Shown: positions 16,941 to 26,346, counted from the first letter of the stretch. The stretch: DNA of 45,021 bases from Ignavibacteriae bacterium HGW-Ignavibacteriae-4 (GCA_002839765.1 PGYR01000005.1:64001-109021), one strand, 5' to 3'. The notes: generated by a model not told the origin, from the sequence alone. Translations and numbers: made by a program.

Positions 16941-18032
16941 ATGGACAATATGATAAAAAAATTAGTGCTTGCGTTAATACTAATAACTTTAGTTTCTTGT
17001 GGGAAAGAAGAGGAATCGGTAAAACCAGAAGTTCAAACTCTAACAGAGTCAGTCTATGCCTCAGTAACCGTGCAACCAAAAGATATGTACGATGTGTATG
17101 CTTCTGCTTCGGGTATAATTAGCAAAATTTATCTTCATGAAGGGGATACTATAGCTAAAAACCAAGTGCTCGCAGAGGTTACTTCTGATTTGTCTAAGTT
17201 GAACAAAGAGAACGCTCAACTAAATATGGATTTGGCTCGCAATAAGTACAAAGGTGATGCAAATGTTTTGGACAGATTAAAAGATGAAATAGAGGCAAAT
17301 CAAGATCAGCTATCGCAAGATTCTATAAATTACGCGCGTCAAAAAAGATTGATGGACAAGGGTGTTGGTGCAGTAGCAGAGTTAGAAGCTAAAAAGTTGA
17401 AATTTGATTTGACTAAAAAGCAAAGGGCAATATTACAAAAACAATATGAGCAAACGGAAGTAGAGCTAAAGAGTAATTACCGACAATCAGAAAATGCAGT
17501 TGAAAAAGCGTTGAGTAATCTTAGCGATTTCTCTATCAGATCTAATATTGATGGTATGGTTTATTCTATATTGAAAGAGGAAGGTGAGCTCATAACTCAA
17601 CAATCACCATTTGCTAGAATTGGATTGCGAAACTCATTTATAATCGAAATGAGAATAGATGAAGTTGATATAGCTTCTGTTCAACTAGGGCAGAAAGTTA
17701 TTATAACACTAGATGCTTTCAAAGGCAAAACGTTCGAAGCAAAAATATCAAAAATTTATCCAGTTAAAGATGATAAAACGCAAACTTTCAAAGTAGAAGC
17801 AATATTCGTGAACCTTCCTACTGCACTCTACGCAGGGCTTTCGGGTGAGGCAAATATAGTTATCACACATAAAGATAATGTAATGACTATACCTTTGGAA
17901 TACCTAACAGAAGACGGGAAAGTAATAACAGATGATGGGGAAATAGAAGTTAAAACTGGAATGAGAAACCTAGAAAGAGTGGAGATCGTGTCTTCAAAAA
18001 TAGATTCATCCACAAAGATTATAAAGCCATAA
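16941..18032 (+). CDS. Lipoprotein membrane-fusion (HlyD/MacA-like) adaptor of an ABC exporter
   Basis: 363 residues. The lipobox 'LVSC' puts the lipidated Cys at residue 20; an in-frame ATG at 16950 would make it 17 and either start is possible. The layout is typical of periplasmic adaptors: a lipoyl/barrel-sandwich half ('ASGIISKIYLHEGDTIAKNQ'), a coiled-coil hairpin at about 85-195, then the second lipoyl half ('IRSNIDGMVYSILKEEGEL') and a beta-barrel domain ('QLGQKVIITLDAFKGKTFEA'). The permease starts 1 base after its stop and the ATPase gene follows, forming a three-gene exporter operon. No TolC-like channel gene is adjacent. Cargo is unknown. Confidence 0.88.
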   Translation: MDNMIKKLVLALILITLVSCGKEEESVKPEVQTLTESVYASVTVQPKDMYDVYASASGIISKIYLHEGDTIAKNQVLAEVTSDLSKLNKENAQLNMDLARNKYKGDANVLDRLKDEIEANQDQLSQDSINYARQKRLMDKGVGAVAELEAKKLKFDLTKKQRAILQKQYEQTEVELKSNYRQSENAVEKALSNLSDFSIRSNIDGMVYSILKEEGELITQQSPFARIGLRNSFIIEMRIDEVDIASVQLGQKVIITLDAFKGKTFEAKISKIYPVKDDKTQTFKVEAIFVNLPTALYAGLSGEANIVITHKDNVMTIPLEYLTEDGKVITDDGEIEVKTGMRNLERVEIVSSKIDSSTKIIKP

Positions 18033-18033
18033 G

Positions 18034-19296
18034 ATGACCAATTACAAAGTAATATTTGATATCACTAGAACTCACTTGCAAACTCGGTTGAAACAAACGA
18101 GTGTTGCTGCTTTGGGGGTGACATTTGGTATCGGTACGTTTATTATTATGATGGGGTTTATGACTGGTCTGAATGGGCTTTTGGATGGGTTAGTACTCAA
18201 TCGGACTCCCCATATTCATATATATAATGAGATAAAGCCGACTGATGACCAACCAATTGAATTAGATGAAGCCTTTGCAGGAAATTTCAATATAATACAT
18301 AACGTAAAGCCGAAGGAAAGTCTCGTTAGAATACATAATGCACTTCCGCTGATAGCTGAATTACAAAAAGACAAAAGAGTAAAAGGTGTAACTTCGCAAG
18401 CTATAGCTAGAGTATTTTACGTAGCTGGGTCTATACAGCTTAACGGTATAGTGAACGGTATAGATGTAATGGATGAAATCAAGCTATTCAACTTTGGAGA
18501 TTATATAGTAGAGGGTTCGGGGGAAAGCCTTTTAAAAAGAACTAATGGGATACTATTGGGTGCCGGAATAGCAAAGAAAATGTCGCTGGATTTAGGTGAT
18601 AAGATTAATGTATCTTCGGTAAATGGTGGCGTCTTCCCACTCAAAATAGTAGGCATATATCAAAGCGGATTAGCAGAAGTTGACAATACACAGAGTTTCG
18701 TGAATGTAAAAACTGCTCAACAGCTATTAGGTGAAGGAAGCAATTACATCTCAGATATAAATGTAAAGCTAAACAATATGGATTTAGCACCAGAAATGGC
18801 AAAGGAGCTAACTAAGAGCTTTGATTTAACTGCAACAGATATACAAACAGCTAACGCACAATTTGAAACTGGTACTTCAATTAGAAATCTGATAACTTAT
18901 GCTGTTTCTATAACTTTACTGATAGTGGCTGGATTCGGGATATATAATATCCTTAATATGCTAATCTATGAAAAAATGAATGATATAGCCATACTCAAAG
19001 CAACTGGTTTTTCGGGTTCCGATGTTAAAAAGATATTCATAAGTCAGGCCGTCATCATCGGTTTCATAGGGGGTATGCTTGGATTAATATTAGGCTTTGT
19101 TGGATCTGTGATTATCGATCATACTCCTTTTAATACGGAAGCATTACCTACTATCAAGACTTATCCAATCAACTTTAATCCATTGTTCTATATAGTTGGA
19201 ATCACATTTGCGATGATTTCTACTTTCCTTGCAGGGTATCTACCCGCTCGTAAAGCTGAAAAAATAGATCCAGTAGAAATAATCAGAGGGCAGTAA
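18034..19296 (+). CDS. FtsX/MacB/LolC-family ABC permease
   Basis: 420 residues. One N-terminal membrane helix (about 24-45), a periplasmic MacB-PCD domain of about 210 residues, then three C-terminal helices beginning at about 288. The FtsX domain includes 'YEKMNDIAILKATGFSGSDV' and ends 'PARKAEKIDPVEIIRGQ', the standard end of MacB/LolC/LolE proteins. Unlike MacB, the ATPase is a separate gene, as in LolCDE. The partner adaptor is unlike Lol, so the system is best described as a MacAB-like exporter with split subunits. The gene lies 1 base after the adaptor and 1 base before the ATPase. Confidence 0.88.
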   Translation: MTNYKVIFDITRTHLQTRLKQTSVAALGVTFGIGTFIIMMGFMTGLNGLLDGLVLNRTPHIHIYNEIKPTDDQPIELDEAFAGNFNIIHNVKPKESLVRIHNALPLIAELQKDKRVKGVTSQAIARVFYVAGSIQLNGIVNGIDVMDEIKLFNFGDYIVEGSGESLLKRTNGILLGAGIAKKMSLDLGDKINVSSVNGGVFPLKIVGIYQSGLAEVDNTQSFVNVKTAQQLLGEGSNYISDINVKLNNMDLAPEMAKELTKSFDLTATDIQTANAQFETGTSIRNLITYAVSITLLIVAGFGIYNILNMLIYEKMNDIAILKATGFSGSDVKKIFISQAVIIGFIGGMLGLILGFVGSVIIDHTPFNTEALPTIKTYPINFNPLFYIVGITFAMISTFLAGYLPARKAEKIDPVEIIRGQ

Positions 19297-19297
19297 T

Positions 19298-19969
19298 ATG
19301 ATAGTATTGGAAACCAAAAATATCAATAAGCACTTCCACAATCCTATTGATTTTCATGTATTGAAAGATATTACTTTGTCAATCGACCAAGGGGAATTCG
19401 TTTCTATAATGGGGAAATCTGGTTGCGGAAAATCAACTCTGCTCTATATACTTTCGACTATGGATACGGACTATACTGGCGAGTTGCATTTAGCTGGAAA
19501 AATAGTCTCTGGCAGACCGCAACAAGAACTAGCAGTTATAAGAAATGAGCACATTGGATTCGTTTTTCAGTTTCACTACTTATTACCAGAGTTTTCGGTG
19601 ATAGACAATGTGATGCTACCAGCTAGGAAGTTAGGTAAGAAAAGCTATAAAGAAATAAAACAAGACGCCTACGACAAACTCGAATTACTCGGAATAAAGG
19701 AGCAAGCTGATAAAAAAGCATCTATGCTGTCGGGTGGACAAAAGCAGAGAGTATCTATAGCACGAGCATTGATAAACGATCCAGCTATAATAATGGGCGA
19801 TGAACCGACAGGTAACCTAGACTCTAAAAACTCCGAAAATGTATTCAATATATTCAAAGATTTGAGCTCACAGCAAAACTTGTCATTACTCATTGTTACC
19901 CACGACCAAGACTTTGCCAATAAAACCGACCGTATAATAGAGATGGAAGACGGTAAGATAATTGTTTGA
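19298..19969 (+). CDS. ABC transporter ATPase (LolD/MacB type)
   Basis: 223 residues. Complete nucleotide-binding domain: Walker A GKSGCGKST (39-47), Q-loop Q91, signature LSGGQ (144-148), Walker B 'IIMGDEPTG' with catalytic E169, H-loop H202. It powers the adjacent permease in the inner membrane, driving substrate movement through the periplasm by the mechanotransmission mechanism established for MacB. It is the last gene of the three-gene operon; no obvious terminator follows in the spacer. Confidence 0.92.
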   Translation: MIVLETKNINKHFHNPIDFHVLKDITLSIDQGEFVSIMGKSGCGKSTLLYILSTMDTDYTGELHLAGKIVSGRPQQELAVIRNEHIGFVFQFHYLLPEFSVIDNVMLPARKLGKKSYKEIKQDAYDKLELLGIKEQADKKASMLSGGQKQRVSIARALINDPAIIMGDEPTGNLDSKNSENVFNIFKDLSSQQNLSLLIVTHDQDFANKTDRIIEMEDGKIIV

Positions 19970-20189
19970 GTTTTCTGAGATATTGCAATTAACTAACTTC
20001 TCAAACTCGATTTAATCAACTAGAATCAACACAAGTACCTTAAAATAGAATATCCGTGTTTCAGAAGAATTTCGAATTGAGATTCACCCCAAAAGTACTA
20101 CCAATTCGATTATCTCCAAATTCATGTTGTTTTACAATCTAATTAAGGTTAAATTTCGTGTTTATTTATATAATTTTTCAAGAATAAAT

Positions 20190-21206
20190 ATGATAAAAGT
20201 CTCGAGATTTATTACTTTAGATAACTTTATAACTAAGCAAGAAAACCACCACGTCGATGCGACAGGAGAATTCACTTCGTTTATGCATGATTTGACTTTT
20301 GCTGTTCGACTAATAGCAAGGGAAGTGCGAAGTGCTGGTATCAACGATATAATCGGGCTTACCAACGATGTAAATGTACATGGTGAGCAAGTAAAAAAGC
20401 TAGACATGATTGCCAATGAGATTATCATAAAATCTATGAACCACACAGGCAAACTAGCAGTGATGGCTTCAGAAGAGAATGAAGAATTAATCCAAATTCC
20501 AAGTAAGTATCCCAAAGGGAAGTATGTACTAGTATTTGATCCACTTGACGGCTCGTCTAATATAGATGTGAATGTTACTATCGGTACTATTTTTGGACTT
20601 TATAAAAGAGTATCCGAAGGTGAGGATAATGATGGGAACACAGAAGATGTGTTGCAACCTGGATACAAGCAGATAGCTGCTGGTTACGCACTTTATGGTA
20701 GTAGTACTGTGTTCGTATATACTACTGGTAATGGTGTGAATGCCTTTACTTATGACCCAACTGTGGGTGAGTTTATTCTATCTTACGAAGGAATAACTAT
20801 TCCAGAGAGAGGTAAGTATTATTCTACTAATGAAGGAAACACTTACAAGTGGTCTCAGGAATTCAAAAATTACATAAATCATCTAAAAGAAAAATCAGAA
20901 GACGGGTTTAGACCTTATTCTGCTAGGTATATAGGGTCTGGTGTAGCAGATATTCACCGTACTTTACTTTATGGAGGTATATTCGCTTATCCGGCAGATG
21001 TAAACAGTCCAAATGGGAAATTGCGATTGGTTTACGAGTGCAATCCATTAGCTATGCTAATAGAGCAAGCTGGCGGTATGGCAACTAACGGAAAAGATAG
21101 AATATTGGATTTACAACCAAAGAATATACACGAAAGAAGCCCATTATTTTTGGGTAGTAAATATGACGTAGAGGAATGTATGGCGTTCCTAAATGGCACA
21201 AAATAA
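20190..21206 (+). CDS. fbp: Fructose-1,6-bisphosphatase class I
   Basis: 338 residues from the ATG at 20190. A 22-residue extension to an ATG at 20124 is possible but has no family counterpart; the family begins just before a 'TLDNFI' helix, seen here at residues 9-14. The enzyme hydrolyses fructose-1,6-bisphosphate to fructose-6-phosphate in gluconeogenesis, with Mg2+. Active-site segments: 'MASEENEE' (92-99) and the metal-binding 'FDPLDGSSNID' (116-126), then 'RYIGSGVADIHRTLLYGG' for phosphate binding. Length agrees with the bacterial enzyme. tatC starts 3 bases after the stop. Confidence 0.95.
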   Translation: MIKVSRFITLDNFITKQENHHVDATGEFTSFMHDLTFAVRLIAREVRSAGINDIIGLTNDVNVHGEQVKKLDMIANEIIIKSMNHTGKLAVMASEENEELIQIPSKYPKGKYVLVFDPLDGSSNIDVNVTIGTIFGLYKRVSEGEDNDGNTEDVLQPGYKQIAAGYALYGSSTVFVYTTGNGVNAFTYDPTVGEFILSYEGITIPERGKYYSTNEGNTYKWSQEFKNYINHLKEKSEDGFRPYSARYIGSGVADIHRTLLYGGIFAYPADVNSPNGKLRLVYECNPLAMLIEQAGGMATNGKDRILDLQPKNIHERSPLFLGSKYDVEECMAFLNGTK

Positions 21207-21209
21207 AAA

Positions 21210-21998
21210 ATGTTTAAAAAGAAGAAATTAGCAGAAAAAGTAGAACCTGAAGAACCGTCCAGAAGTGCGGATATGGGATTCATGGATCACCTAGGCGAGC
21301 TCAGAAAACGGCTTGTTTATATAGTACTTAGTATTATCGGTGGTGCTGCAGTAGCTGGGTATTATATAGACCCAATTATGAATGGAATACTGCTAAAACC
21401 TGCAGTTGATGCAGGATTGGATTTGCAAAACCTTAGAGTGTTCGGAATGCCGATGCTCTATTTCAAAGTTGTTCTTATAGCAGGTGTTATAATAGCGATT
21501 CCATTTATATTATACCAACTATGGAAGTTCGTAGAGCCAGCATTATACCAAGCCGAGCGAGGTTGGGCTAAGCGGATTACGTTCTTCACAACGCTTTGCT
21601 TTGTGTGTGGTATTTGTTTTGCATATTTTGTTATGATACCATCTATGCTAGAATTTTCAGCAAATTTCGGTAGCATTAATGTAAAGAATTTGATTGATAT
21701 AAATGAGTACTGGGGATTTATATTACTGATGATATTAGCGGCTGGTATCTTTTTTGAGATGCCGATGGTTGCATTTGTTTTAGCGAGATTTGGGATGTTA
21801 ACACCTAGATTTTTACGCAAATATAGAAGACACGCTATTATCATAATACTTATTATTGCAGCAATATTGACTCCGAGTCCTGACCCGTTTAATCAACTCG
21901 TTGTAGCAGTGCCAATATATATATTATACGAGATAAGCATTATAGTAGCTGCTGTCTCAATTAGGAAGTACTATCAGAAAGAAGAGACTGAAGAATAA
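21210..21998 (+). CDS. tatC: Twin-arginine translocase subunit TatC
   Basis: 262 residues with six predicted membrane helices. The N-terminal cytoplasmic motif 'FMDHLGELRKRL' (about 24-35) is the twin-arginine receptor signature of the family, and the loop around 'FVEPALYQAERGWAKR' with the conserved FxxPALY-like Glu is present. It binds Tat signal peptides and forms the inner-membrane translocon with TatA/B-type proteins, none of which are in this window. It begins 3 bases after fbp and ends directly at the polyprenyl synthase ATG, so the genes are probably one transcript. Confidence 0.95.
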   Translation: MFKKKKLAEKVEPEEPSRSADMGFMDHLGELRKRLVYIVLSIIGGAAVAGYYIDPIMNGILLKPAVDAGLDLQNLRVFGMPMLYFKVVLIAGVIIAIPFILYQLWKFVEPALYQAERGWAKRITFFTTLCFVCGICFAYFVMIPSMLEFSANFGSINVKNLIDINEYWGFILLMILAAGIFFEMPMVAFVLARFGMLTPRFLRKYRRHAIIIILIIAAILTPSPDPFNQLVVAVPIYILYEISIIVAAVSIRKYYQKEETEE

Positions 21999-22973
21999 AT
22001 GAGTTTACAAATCATTAGCACTCCAATAAAGGACGAACTAGAAGAATTCGATAAGTACTTCAAGAGTTTGATGAAAACTGATGTTGCACTTCTTGATTTA
22101 GTACTGCGCTATTTGACAAAGAAAAAAGGCAAAAGAATCCGTCCTATTTTAGTGTTTCTGACTGCTCATATACTCGGTGAAATAAACGAACGTACATACC
22201 AAGGTGCGGCCATGGTGGAGTTATTACACACTGCTACACTAGTGCACGACGACGTAGTGGACAGAGCCGAAACTAGACGTGGACTTCTCTCTATAAATGC
22301 TAAATGGAACAATAAAATTGCTGTTTTAGTTGGTGATTTCTTGCTTTCGAAAGGACTATTAATAGCTACCGAAAATCAAGAATATGGTTTCTTAGATATT
22401 ACTAGCGATGCCGTTCGTAGGATGAGCGAGGGTGAGCTACAAGCGATAGAAGTGATCAAAAAACGCGAAATAACTGAAGAAATTTACTACCGAATAATCT
22501 CAGATAAAACGGCAGCGTTAATATCTACTTGTACCCAGATAGGTGCGGCTAGTGTAACCGATGATAAAGAACTAATCCGTAAGATGAAAGATTTCGGTGA
22601 GAATATTGGAATGGCTTTCCAACTGAAAGATGATCTATTCGATTATTTGTCGGAAAGTAGTCTGATTGGCAAGCCAGTAGGGAATGATTTAAGAGAGAAA
22701 AAGATTACACTTCCGCTAATTCACGCTTTCGAGAATAGTGATAAGAGCGAAGCGAAGAAAATCAAGAAAATGATAAGTAAGGGCGACCTTACTAACAAAG
22801 ATGTAAAGTATATAGTAGATTTCACAAAACAGCACAAGGGTATAGATTACACTATCAATGTATCTAACGAATATAAGCAAAGAGCAGTTGATATACTTGA
22901 TAGTTTACCAACAAACGCAGATAGACAAACCTTAATAGATTTGGCAGAATTTGTGATAAACAGAGAAAATTAA
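21999..22973 (+). CDS. Trans-polyprenyl diphosphate synthase
   Basis: 324 residues. The first aspartate-rich motif is DDVVD (84-88, in 'LVHDDVVDRAETRRG') and the second is DDLFD (211-215, in 'FQLKDDLFDY'). Both bind Mg2+ and diphosphate. 'KKKGKRIRPIL' (41-51) is the isopentenyl-diphosphate site. The family builds C30-C45 all-trans chains for menaquinone or ubiquinone. Two small residues precede the first motif by four to five positions (A79, T80), consistent with long-chain products, but chain length is not determinable here. The start directly abuts the tatC stop. Confidence 0.9.
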   Translation: MSLQIISTPIKDELEEFDKYFKSLMKTDVALLDLVLRYLTKKKGKRIRPILVFLTAHILGEINERTYQGAAMVELLHTATLVHDDVVDRAETRRGLLSINAKWNNKIAVLVGDFLLSKGLLIATENQEYGFLDITSDAVRRMSEGELQAIEVIKKREITEEIYYRIISDKTAALISTCTQIGAASVTDDKELIRKMKDFGENIGMAFQLKDDLFDYLSESSLIGKPVGNDLREKKITLPLIHAFENSDKSEAKKIKKMISKGDLTNKDVKYIVDFTKQHKGIDYTINVSNEYKQRAVDILDSLPTNADRQTLIDLAEFVINREN

Positions 22974-23016
22974 TTATTTTTGATAATTGGAAAAATTTTA
23001 AAAAGAGCAGCATAAT

Positions 23017-24279
23017 ATGGATAAATTAGTAATCGAAGGCGGTACGAGATTAAAAGGAAGAGTAAAAATTTCTGGTGCAAAGAACGGCTGTTTGGCTATT
23101 ATGCCAGCTTGTTTGCTTGCTCCTGGAGTTTATAATCTAAGTAATACTCCTAATCTAACGGATGTTTGGAGTATGTCACGATTACTAAACGCTATGGGGG
23201 CTCACTCCGAGCTGAATGGCGATAATCTTTTCTTAGACACAAGAGACGTAAATAGCTGGGAAGCACCCTACGAATTTGTGAAAACAATGCGTGCTTCGTT
23301 CTATGTACTTGGTCCACTATTAGCTCGATTCGGTAAGGCAAGAGTCTCGCTTCCGGGTGGTTGTGCATGGGGTCCTAGACCAGTTGATTTGCATATAAAA
23401 GGATTGCAAAAACTAGGTGCTGAGATAGAAATAGAAAATGGTTATATAGTAGCCGATGCGACCAACCTAACAGGTGGTAGATTCAACTTTGATATATCTA
23501 GTGTTGGTGCTACTGGGAACGTTCTAATGGCCGCTGTGAAAGCAAAAGGAACTACAATGCTGACTAACGCAGCAATCGAACCAGAGATAACTGCACTTGC
23601 TCGTTTTCTTGTGAAAATGGGTGCAAAAATAGACGGAATAGGCACTACTCAATTAGAAATAGAGGGAGTAGATGAACTAAAAGCTGTTGATGAAGATATA
23701 GTTCCAGATAGAATAGAGGCTGCTACTTTCATGATAGCTGCTGCAATGACAAAAGGAGACGTAGAGCTAACGAATGTCAACCCTTACCATCTTGCTGCCG
23801 TTATAGGTAGAATGGAAGAGACAGGGGCCGTTATAGACGTAAACGGTAATACTATCCGAGTGACTATGAACGAAGATATACAACCTGTGGATATCACCAC
23901 TTCAGTTTATCCAGGTATTCCTACAGATGTACAGGCGCAATGGACAGCATATATGCTAGCCGCTCAAGGCACTTCAAAAGTAGTAGATAATATATACACA
24001 GACCGATTCAAACACATTCCAGAGCTACAACGATTAGGAGCAGATATATCTGTATCAGATAATACCGCAATAATAAAAGGCGGAAAGTCACTTTCTGGAG
24101 CACAGGTAATGTCATCTGACTTAAGAGCTAGTGCTTCTCTTATATTAGCCGGACTTATTGCAGAAGGAAGAACAGAAGTTCTACGTGTTTATCACCTAGA
24201 CCGTGGCTACGAAAACATAGAGCAAAAACTATCAGCTCTGGGTGCCAACATCAAGCGTGAAAAAGCTAATTTGGTGTAG
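23017..24279 (+). CDS. murA: UDP-N-acetylglucosamine 1-carboxyvinyltransferase
   Basis: 420 residues, the normal family length. MurA transfers enolpyruvate from PEP to UDP-GlcNAc, the first committed step of peptidoglycan synthesis, in the cytoplasm. K22 and N23 in 'SGAKNGCLA' and the catalytic/fosfomycin-reactive C116 in 'LPGGCAWGPRPVDLHI' are present. 'VYPGIPTDVQAQW' and 'DLRASASLILAGL' are the other family blocks. The presence of Cys rather than Asp at 116 predicts fosfomycin sensitivity of this copy. The gene starts 43 bases after the polyprenyl synthase stop. Confidence 0.96.
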   Translation: MDKLVIEGGTRLKGRVKISGAKNGCLAIMPACLLAPGVYNLSNTPNLTDVWSMSRLLNAMGAHSELNGDNLFLDTRDVNSWEAPYEFVKTMRASFYVLGPLLARFGKARVSLPGGCAWGPRPVDLHIKGLQKLGAEIEIENGYIVADATNLTGGRFNFDISSVGATGNVLMAAVKAKGTTMLTNAAIEPEITALARFLVKMGAKIDGIGTTQLEIEGVDELKAVDEDIVPDRIEAATFMIAAAMTKGDVELTNVNPYHLAAVIGRMEETGAVIDVNGNTIRVTMNEDIQPVDITTSVYPGIPTDVQAQWTAYMLAAQGTSKVVDNIYTDRFKHIPELQRLGADISVSDNTAIIKGGKSLSGAQVMSSDLRASASLILAGLIAEGRTEVLRVYHLDRGYENIEQKLSALGANIKREKANLV

Positions 24280-24561
24280 TGGGGGGACTATAGTCTGAAC
24301 TACGGAATGCAAAGAGTAATTTGTATTTAGCACTACTCTTGTGTCAAACCTCGAATCTCTGATAAAGCTGCAACTGCTAGAATAATACTTGAGTATTAGT
24401 CTTGATTTCATTAATCCCAATTCTATATGACTAAAATAATTGTCGTATTTAGCCTATGTATTTGTCGCAAGTACACTGTCATATAAATATAACTATTTGC
24501 GAGATTTGTGATGAAATAGAGCTACTATTTAAAGAATAAATAAAAATAATGAGGACAGAAT

Positions 24562-24999
24562 ATGGCAAATATCAATCCATATCTAAACTACAACGGTAAT
24601 GCTGAAGAAGCATTCAATTTTTATAAATCTGTATTCGGCGGTGAGTTTGAGAGAATTGTTCGTTTCAAAGACCTTTCTGGTACAGAAGTTTCATTTGAAG
24701 ACCATGAAGTAGATAAAATAATGCATATTTCTCTGCCAATCGGGAATACCATATTAATGGCGAATGACGTACCTGAAAGTATGGGTAGAACAAATGAGAA
24801 CGAAAACAGATCTAAAATATATATAAAAGCTGAAACTCGTGAAGAAGCAGATAAAATATATAACGGACTTTCGGCAGATGGTCAAATTGAAGTACCTATA
24901 TCTGATAGCCCTTGGGGTACATATTTCGCGATGTTTAGAGACAAATATGGAATAGAATGGATGGTGGATTTTAATCCATCAAAAGAAGGTCAGATTTAA
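24562..24999 (+). CDS. VOC-superfamily (PhnB-like glyoxalase fold) protein
   Basis: 145 residues. 'NPYLNYNGNAEEAFNFYKSVFGGE' (positions 5-28, key residues NPYL and FYKSVFGG) is the standard opening of PhnB-like proteins; 'MHISLPIGNTILMANDVP' and 'DKYGIEWMVDFNP' give the second babbab module. The fold usually binds a metal ion between modules, with a His and Glu here at 'MHISL' and 'GIEWM'. Substrate is unknown in this family. GAGGA before the ATG is a good ribosome binding site and a strong terminator follows, so it is probably monocistronic. Confidence 0.88.
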   Translation: MANINPYLNYNGNAEEAFNFYKSVFGGEFERIVRFKDLSGTEVSFEDHEVDKIMHISLPIGNTILMANDVPESMGRTNENENRSKIYIKAETREEADKIYNGLSADGQIEVPISDSPWGTYFAMFRDKYGIEWMVDFNPSKEGQI

Positions 25000-25041
25000 C
25001 TAAAATTACAACAAGTGTTTTATGTTGGTTAATATACGTTA

Positions 25042-25077
25042 GGTTGCTCTTTATCATAGAGGGCGACCCTTTTTTTT
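25042..25077 (+). terminator. Intrinsic terminator after the VOC gene
   Basis: GGTTGCTCTTT pairs with AGAGGGCGACC (11 bp with U-G wobbles, 5-base ATCAT loop), followed directly by C and a run of eight T. It closes the plus-strand transcript before the convergent minus-strand genes. Confidence 0.85.
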
Positions 25078-25123
25078 CTAAATAGCTTCTATTGGTTTAT
25101 TTGATTTAGCCGACTAACTTAAA

Positions 25124-25531
25124 TCATTTCTTCGGACTATCTTTCTCCCTCAATATAATCCAAAGTAAAAACACAAATAGAAGAGTAATAATAGAAAAGA
25201 ACTTCTCGAAAGTAGTCTCTGCAAAGGCATTCCCAACCGTGTTTAATCCAAAAAGAACCAGAAACAACCATAGGAAAATATCAACTATTTTCAGTGGTAT
25301 TAGACCTTTTACAAATTCTCCTTTTATCAGTAGCACATAACATAACAATAGGTTTATGAAGACCGAAATTATCTCAAAAACATACATCTCATTGTCATTG
25401 GTTAGGTTTCCACCCCAAGCAATATCATAGGGTATAAACTTCAAGATTATACATAAGTGAAATATAATCACAGCCACTAGTAGCCCAAGCATAATCTTTA
25501 TGGAAGTTTGTTTATTTATTATGTTTTTCAA
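25124..25531 (-). CDS. Small four-helix membrane protein, unknown function
   Basis: 135 residues with about four hydrophobic segments (roughly 13-33, 50-68, 76-96 and 108-126). The N-terminus is basic (MKNIINKQTSIK) and the C-terminus basic ('REKDSPKK'). No conserved catalytic residues stand out. It is the last gene of the minus-strand accessory stretch and faces the VOC gene tail-to-tail. Similar small integral membrane proteins are common and unnamed in Bacteroidota. Confidence 0.6.
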   Translation of the reverse strand: MKNIINKQTSIKIMLGLLVAVIIFHLCIILKFIPYDIAWGGNLTNDNEMYVFEIISVFINLLLCYVLLIKGEFVKGLIPLKIVDIFLWLFLVLFGLNTVGNAFAETTFEKFFSIITLLFVFLLWIILREKDSPKK

Positions 25532-25592
25532 AACTTGTTATCTAATTTGATTAGTTTCTTTTTAAATTTATTTATCTAGTTTTAACCCTACC

Positions 25593-25662
25593 AACTCCGT
25601 CAGGAGTTGAATATTAGTAGCTCATTAATTCCAACATAACCTCGCCTACCCCGTAGGGGTAG
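25593..25662 (+). repeat. Pair of REP-like palindromes sharing a GAATATTA tail
   Basis: Two short hairpins sit in the spacer. AACTCC-GTCA-GGAGTT (25593-25608) is followed by GAATATTA, and CTACCCC-GTA-GGGGTAG (25646-25662) is followed by AATATTAA. Both have a CCGT..GG core and the same tail but different arms, typical of covarying dispersed palindromes. They lie downstream of a membrane-protein start and of the TIMP-like stop. Confidence 0.6.
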
Positions 25663-25676
25663 AATATTAAATACAA

Positions 25677-26195
25677 TTACTCTGCTCTTGATTCTAATAA
25701 TTTTAAATACTCTTCTATTACTTTCTCTTCCTTCATATTATATCTCTGAGTTCTTGTACAAATAAATGTCCAATATTTATTATGCCCAACTGGAAATACA
25801 TTTTCAGAGCTTAAAATTCTATACATTCCATAAATAATCCATTCTTCGTTTTCAAGAAAATGAACACCACAATCCCCGCCTCCAAACCCAGTATAAATAT
25901 TTAAAGTGTCACTAGTTGGTTGACCTTTAAATAACTTTGTTACATTAACAATAACTTTCTTAAAAAGGGAACTATCTAAATTTTTGTCATTACTTTCAGT
26001 TTCAATAGGCAGTTTAGTCATCTCTTTAATTCTTGTTGAATCTGGTAATAGTTCGGTCTCAATTCTAATTATCTTACCTTTAATAACTATGTCAGAATAT
26101 TCAGCTCCTGCATACTTAGCACATTTACAAGCGGTTGCATTTTGAATTGTTATTCCAAAGAAGAGGAACACGATTAGCATCAACAAATTTTTCAT
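25677..26195 (-). CDS. Secreted TIMP/NTR-like domain protein
   Basis: 172 residues. A signal peptide (MKNLLMLIVFLFFGITIQ, cleaved near 'NATA') is followed at once by 'CKCAKYAGAEYSDIVIKGKI', the N-terminal Cys-x-Cys layout of the TIMP/netrin (NTR) OB-fold. 'VTKLFKGQ' and 'GGGDCGVHFLENEEWIIYG' match the later strands and the partner Cys. A second Cys late in the chain ('FICTRTQ') may close a disulfide. The bacterial members have no defined function. A degraded copy of the last 23 codons lies at 27226-27297. Confidence 0.65.
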   Translation of the reverse strand: MKNLLMLIVFLFFGITIQNATACKCAKYAGAEYSDIVIKGKIIRIETELLPDSTRIKEMTKLPIETESNDKNLDSSLFKKVIVNVTKLFKGQPTSDTLNIYTGFGGGDCGVHFLENEEWIIYGMYRILSSENVFPVGHNKYWTFICTRTQRYNMKEEKVIEEYLKLLESRAE

Positions 26196-26238
26196 TTCAA
26201 ACTCTATCTTTTTCTAAATATACGAAAATTCTACTTTT

Positions 26239-26346
26239 ACTCCGCCTTCGACTCCGCTCAGGCATCGTTCATTGTGCATCTTACTTTCCCGTTGGCTGAG
26301 CGTACTTCGGCTCCGCTCAGTAGGAGTATTTGAAGCCATAAGGGTG
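26239..26346 (+). repeat. Dispersed repeat, copy A
   Basis: Begins ACTCCGCCTTCGACTCCGCT and contains CTGAGCG ... CGCTCAG arms (26297-26320), then a GAGTATTTGAAGCC tail. Copies B (27308) and C (27741-27866) share these blocks in the same orientation. It fills most of the spacer between the TIMP-like and MORN-like genes and encodes nothing. Confidence 0.7.

Noticed and set aside
18034-19969. Calling the permease and ATPase LolC/LolD proper
   Set aside because: The preceding lipoprotein adaptor is HlyD/MacA-like, which Lol systems lack, so a MacAB-like exporter is the safer label.
24311-24340. AAGAGTA...TACTCTT hairpin after murA as a terminator
   Set aside because: The stem is only seven base pairs with a long loop and no T tract, so it is not convincing.
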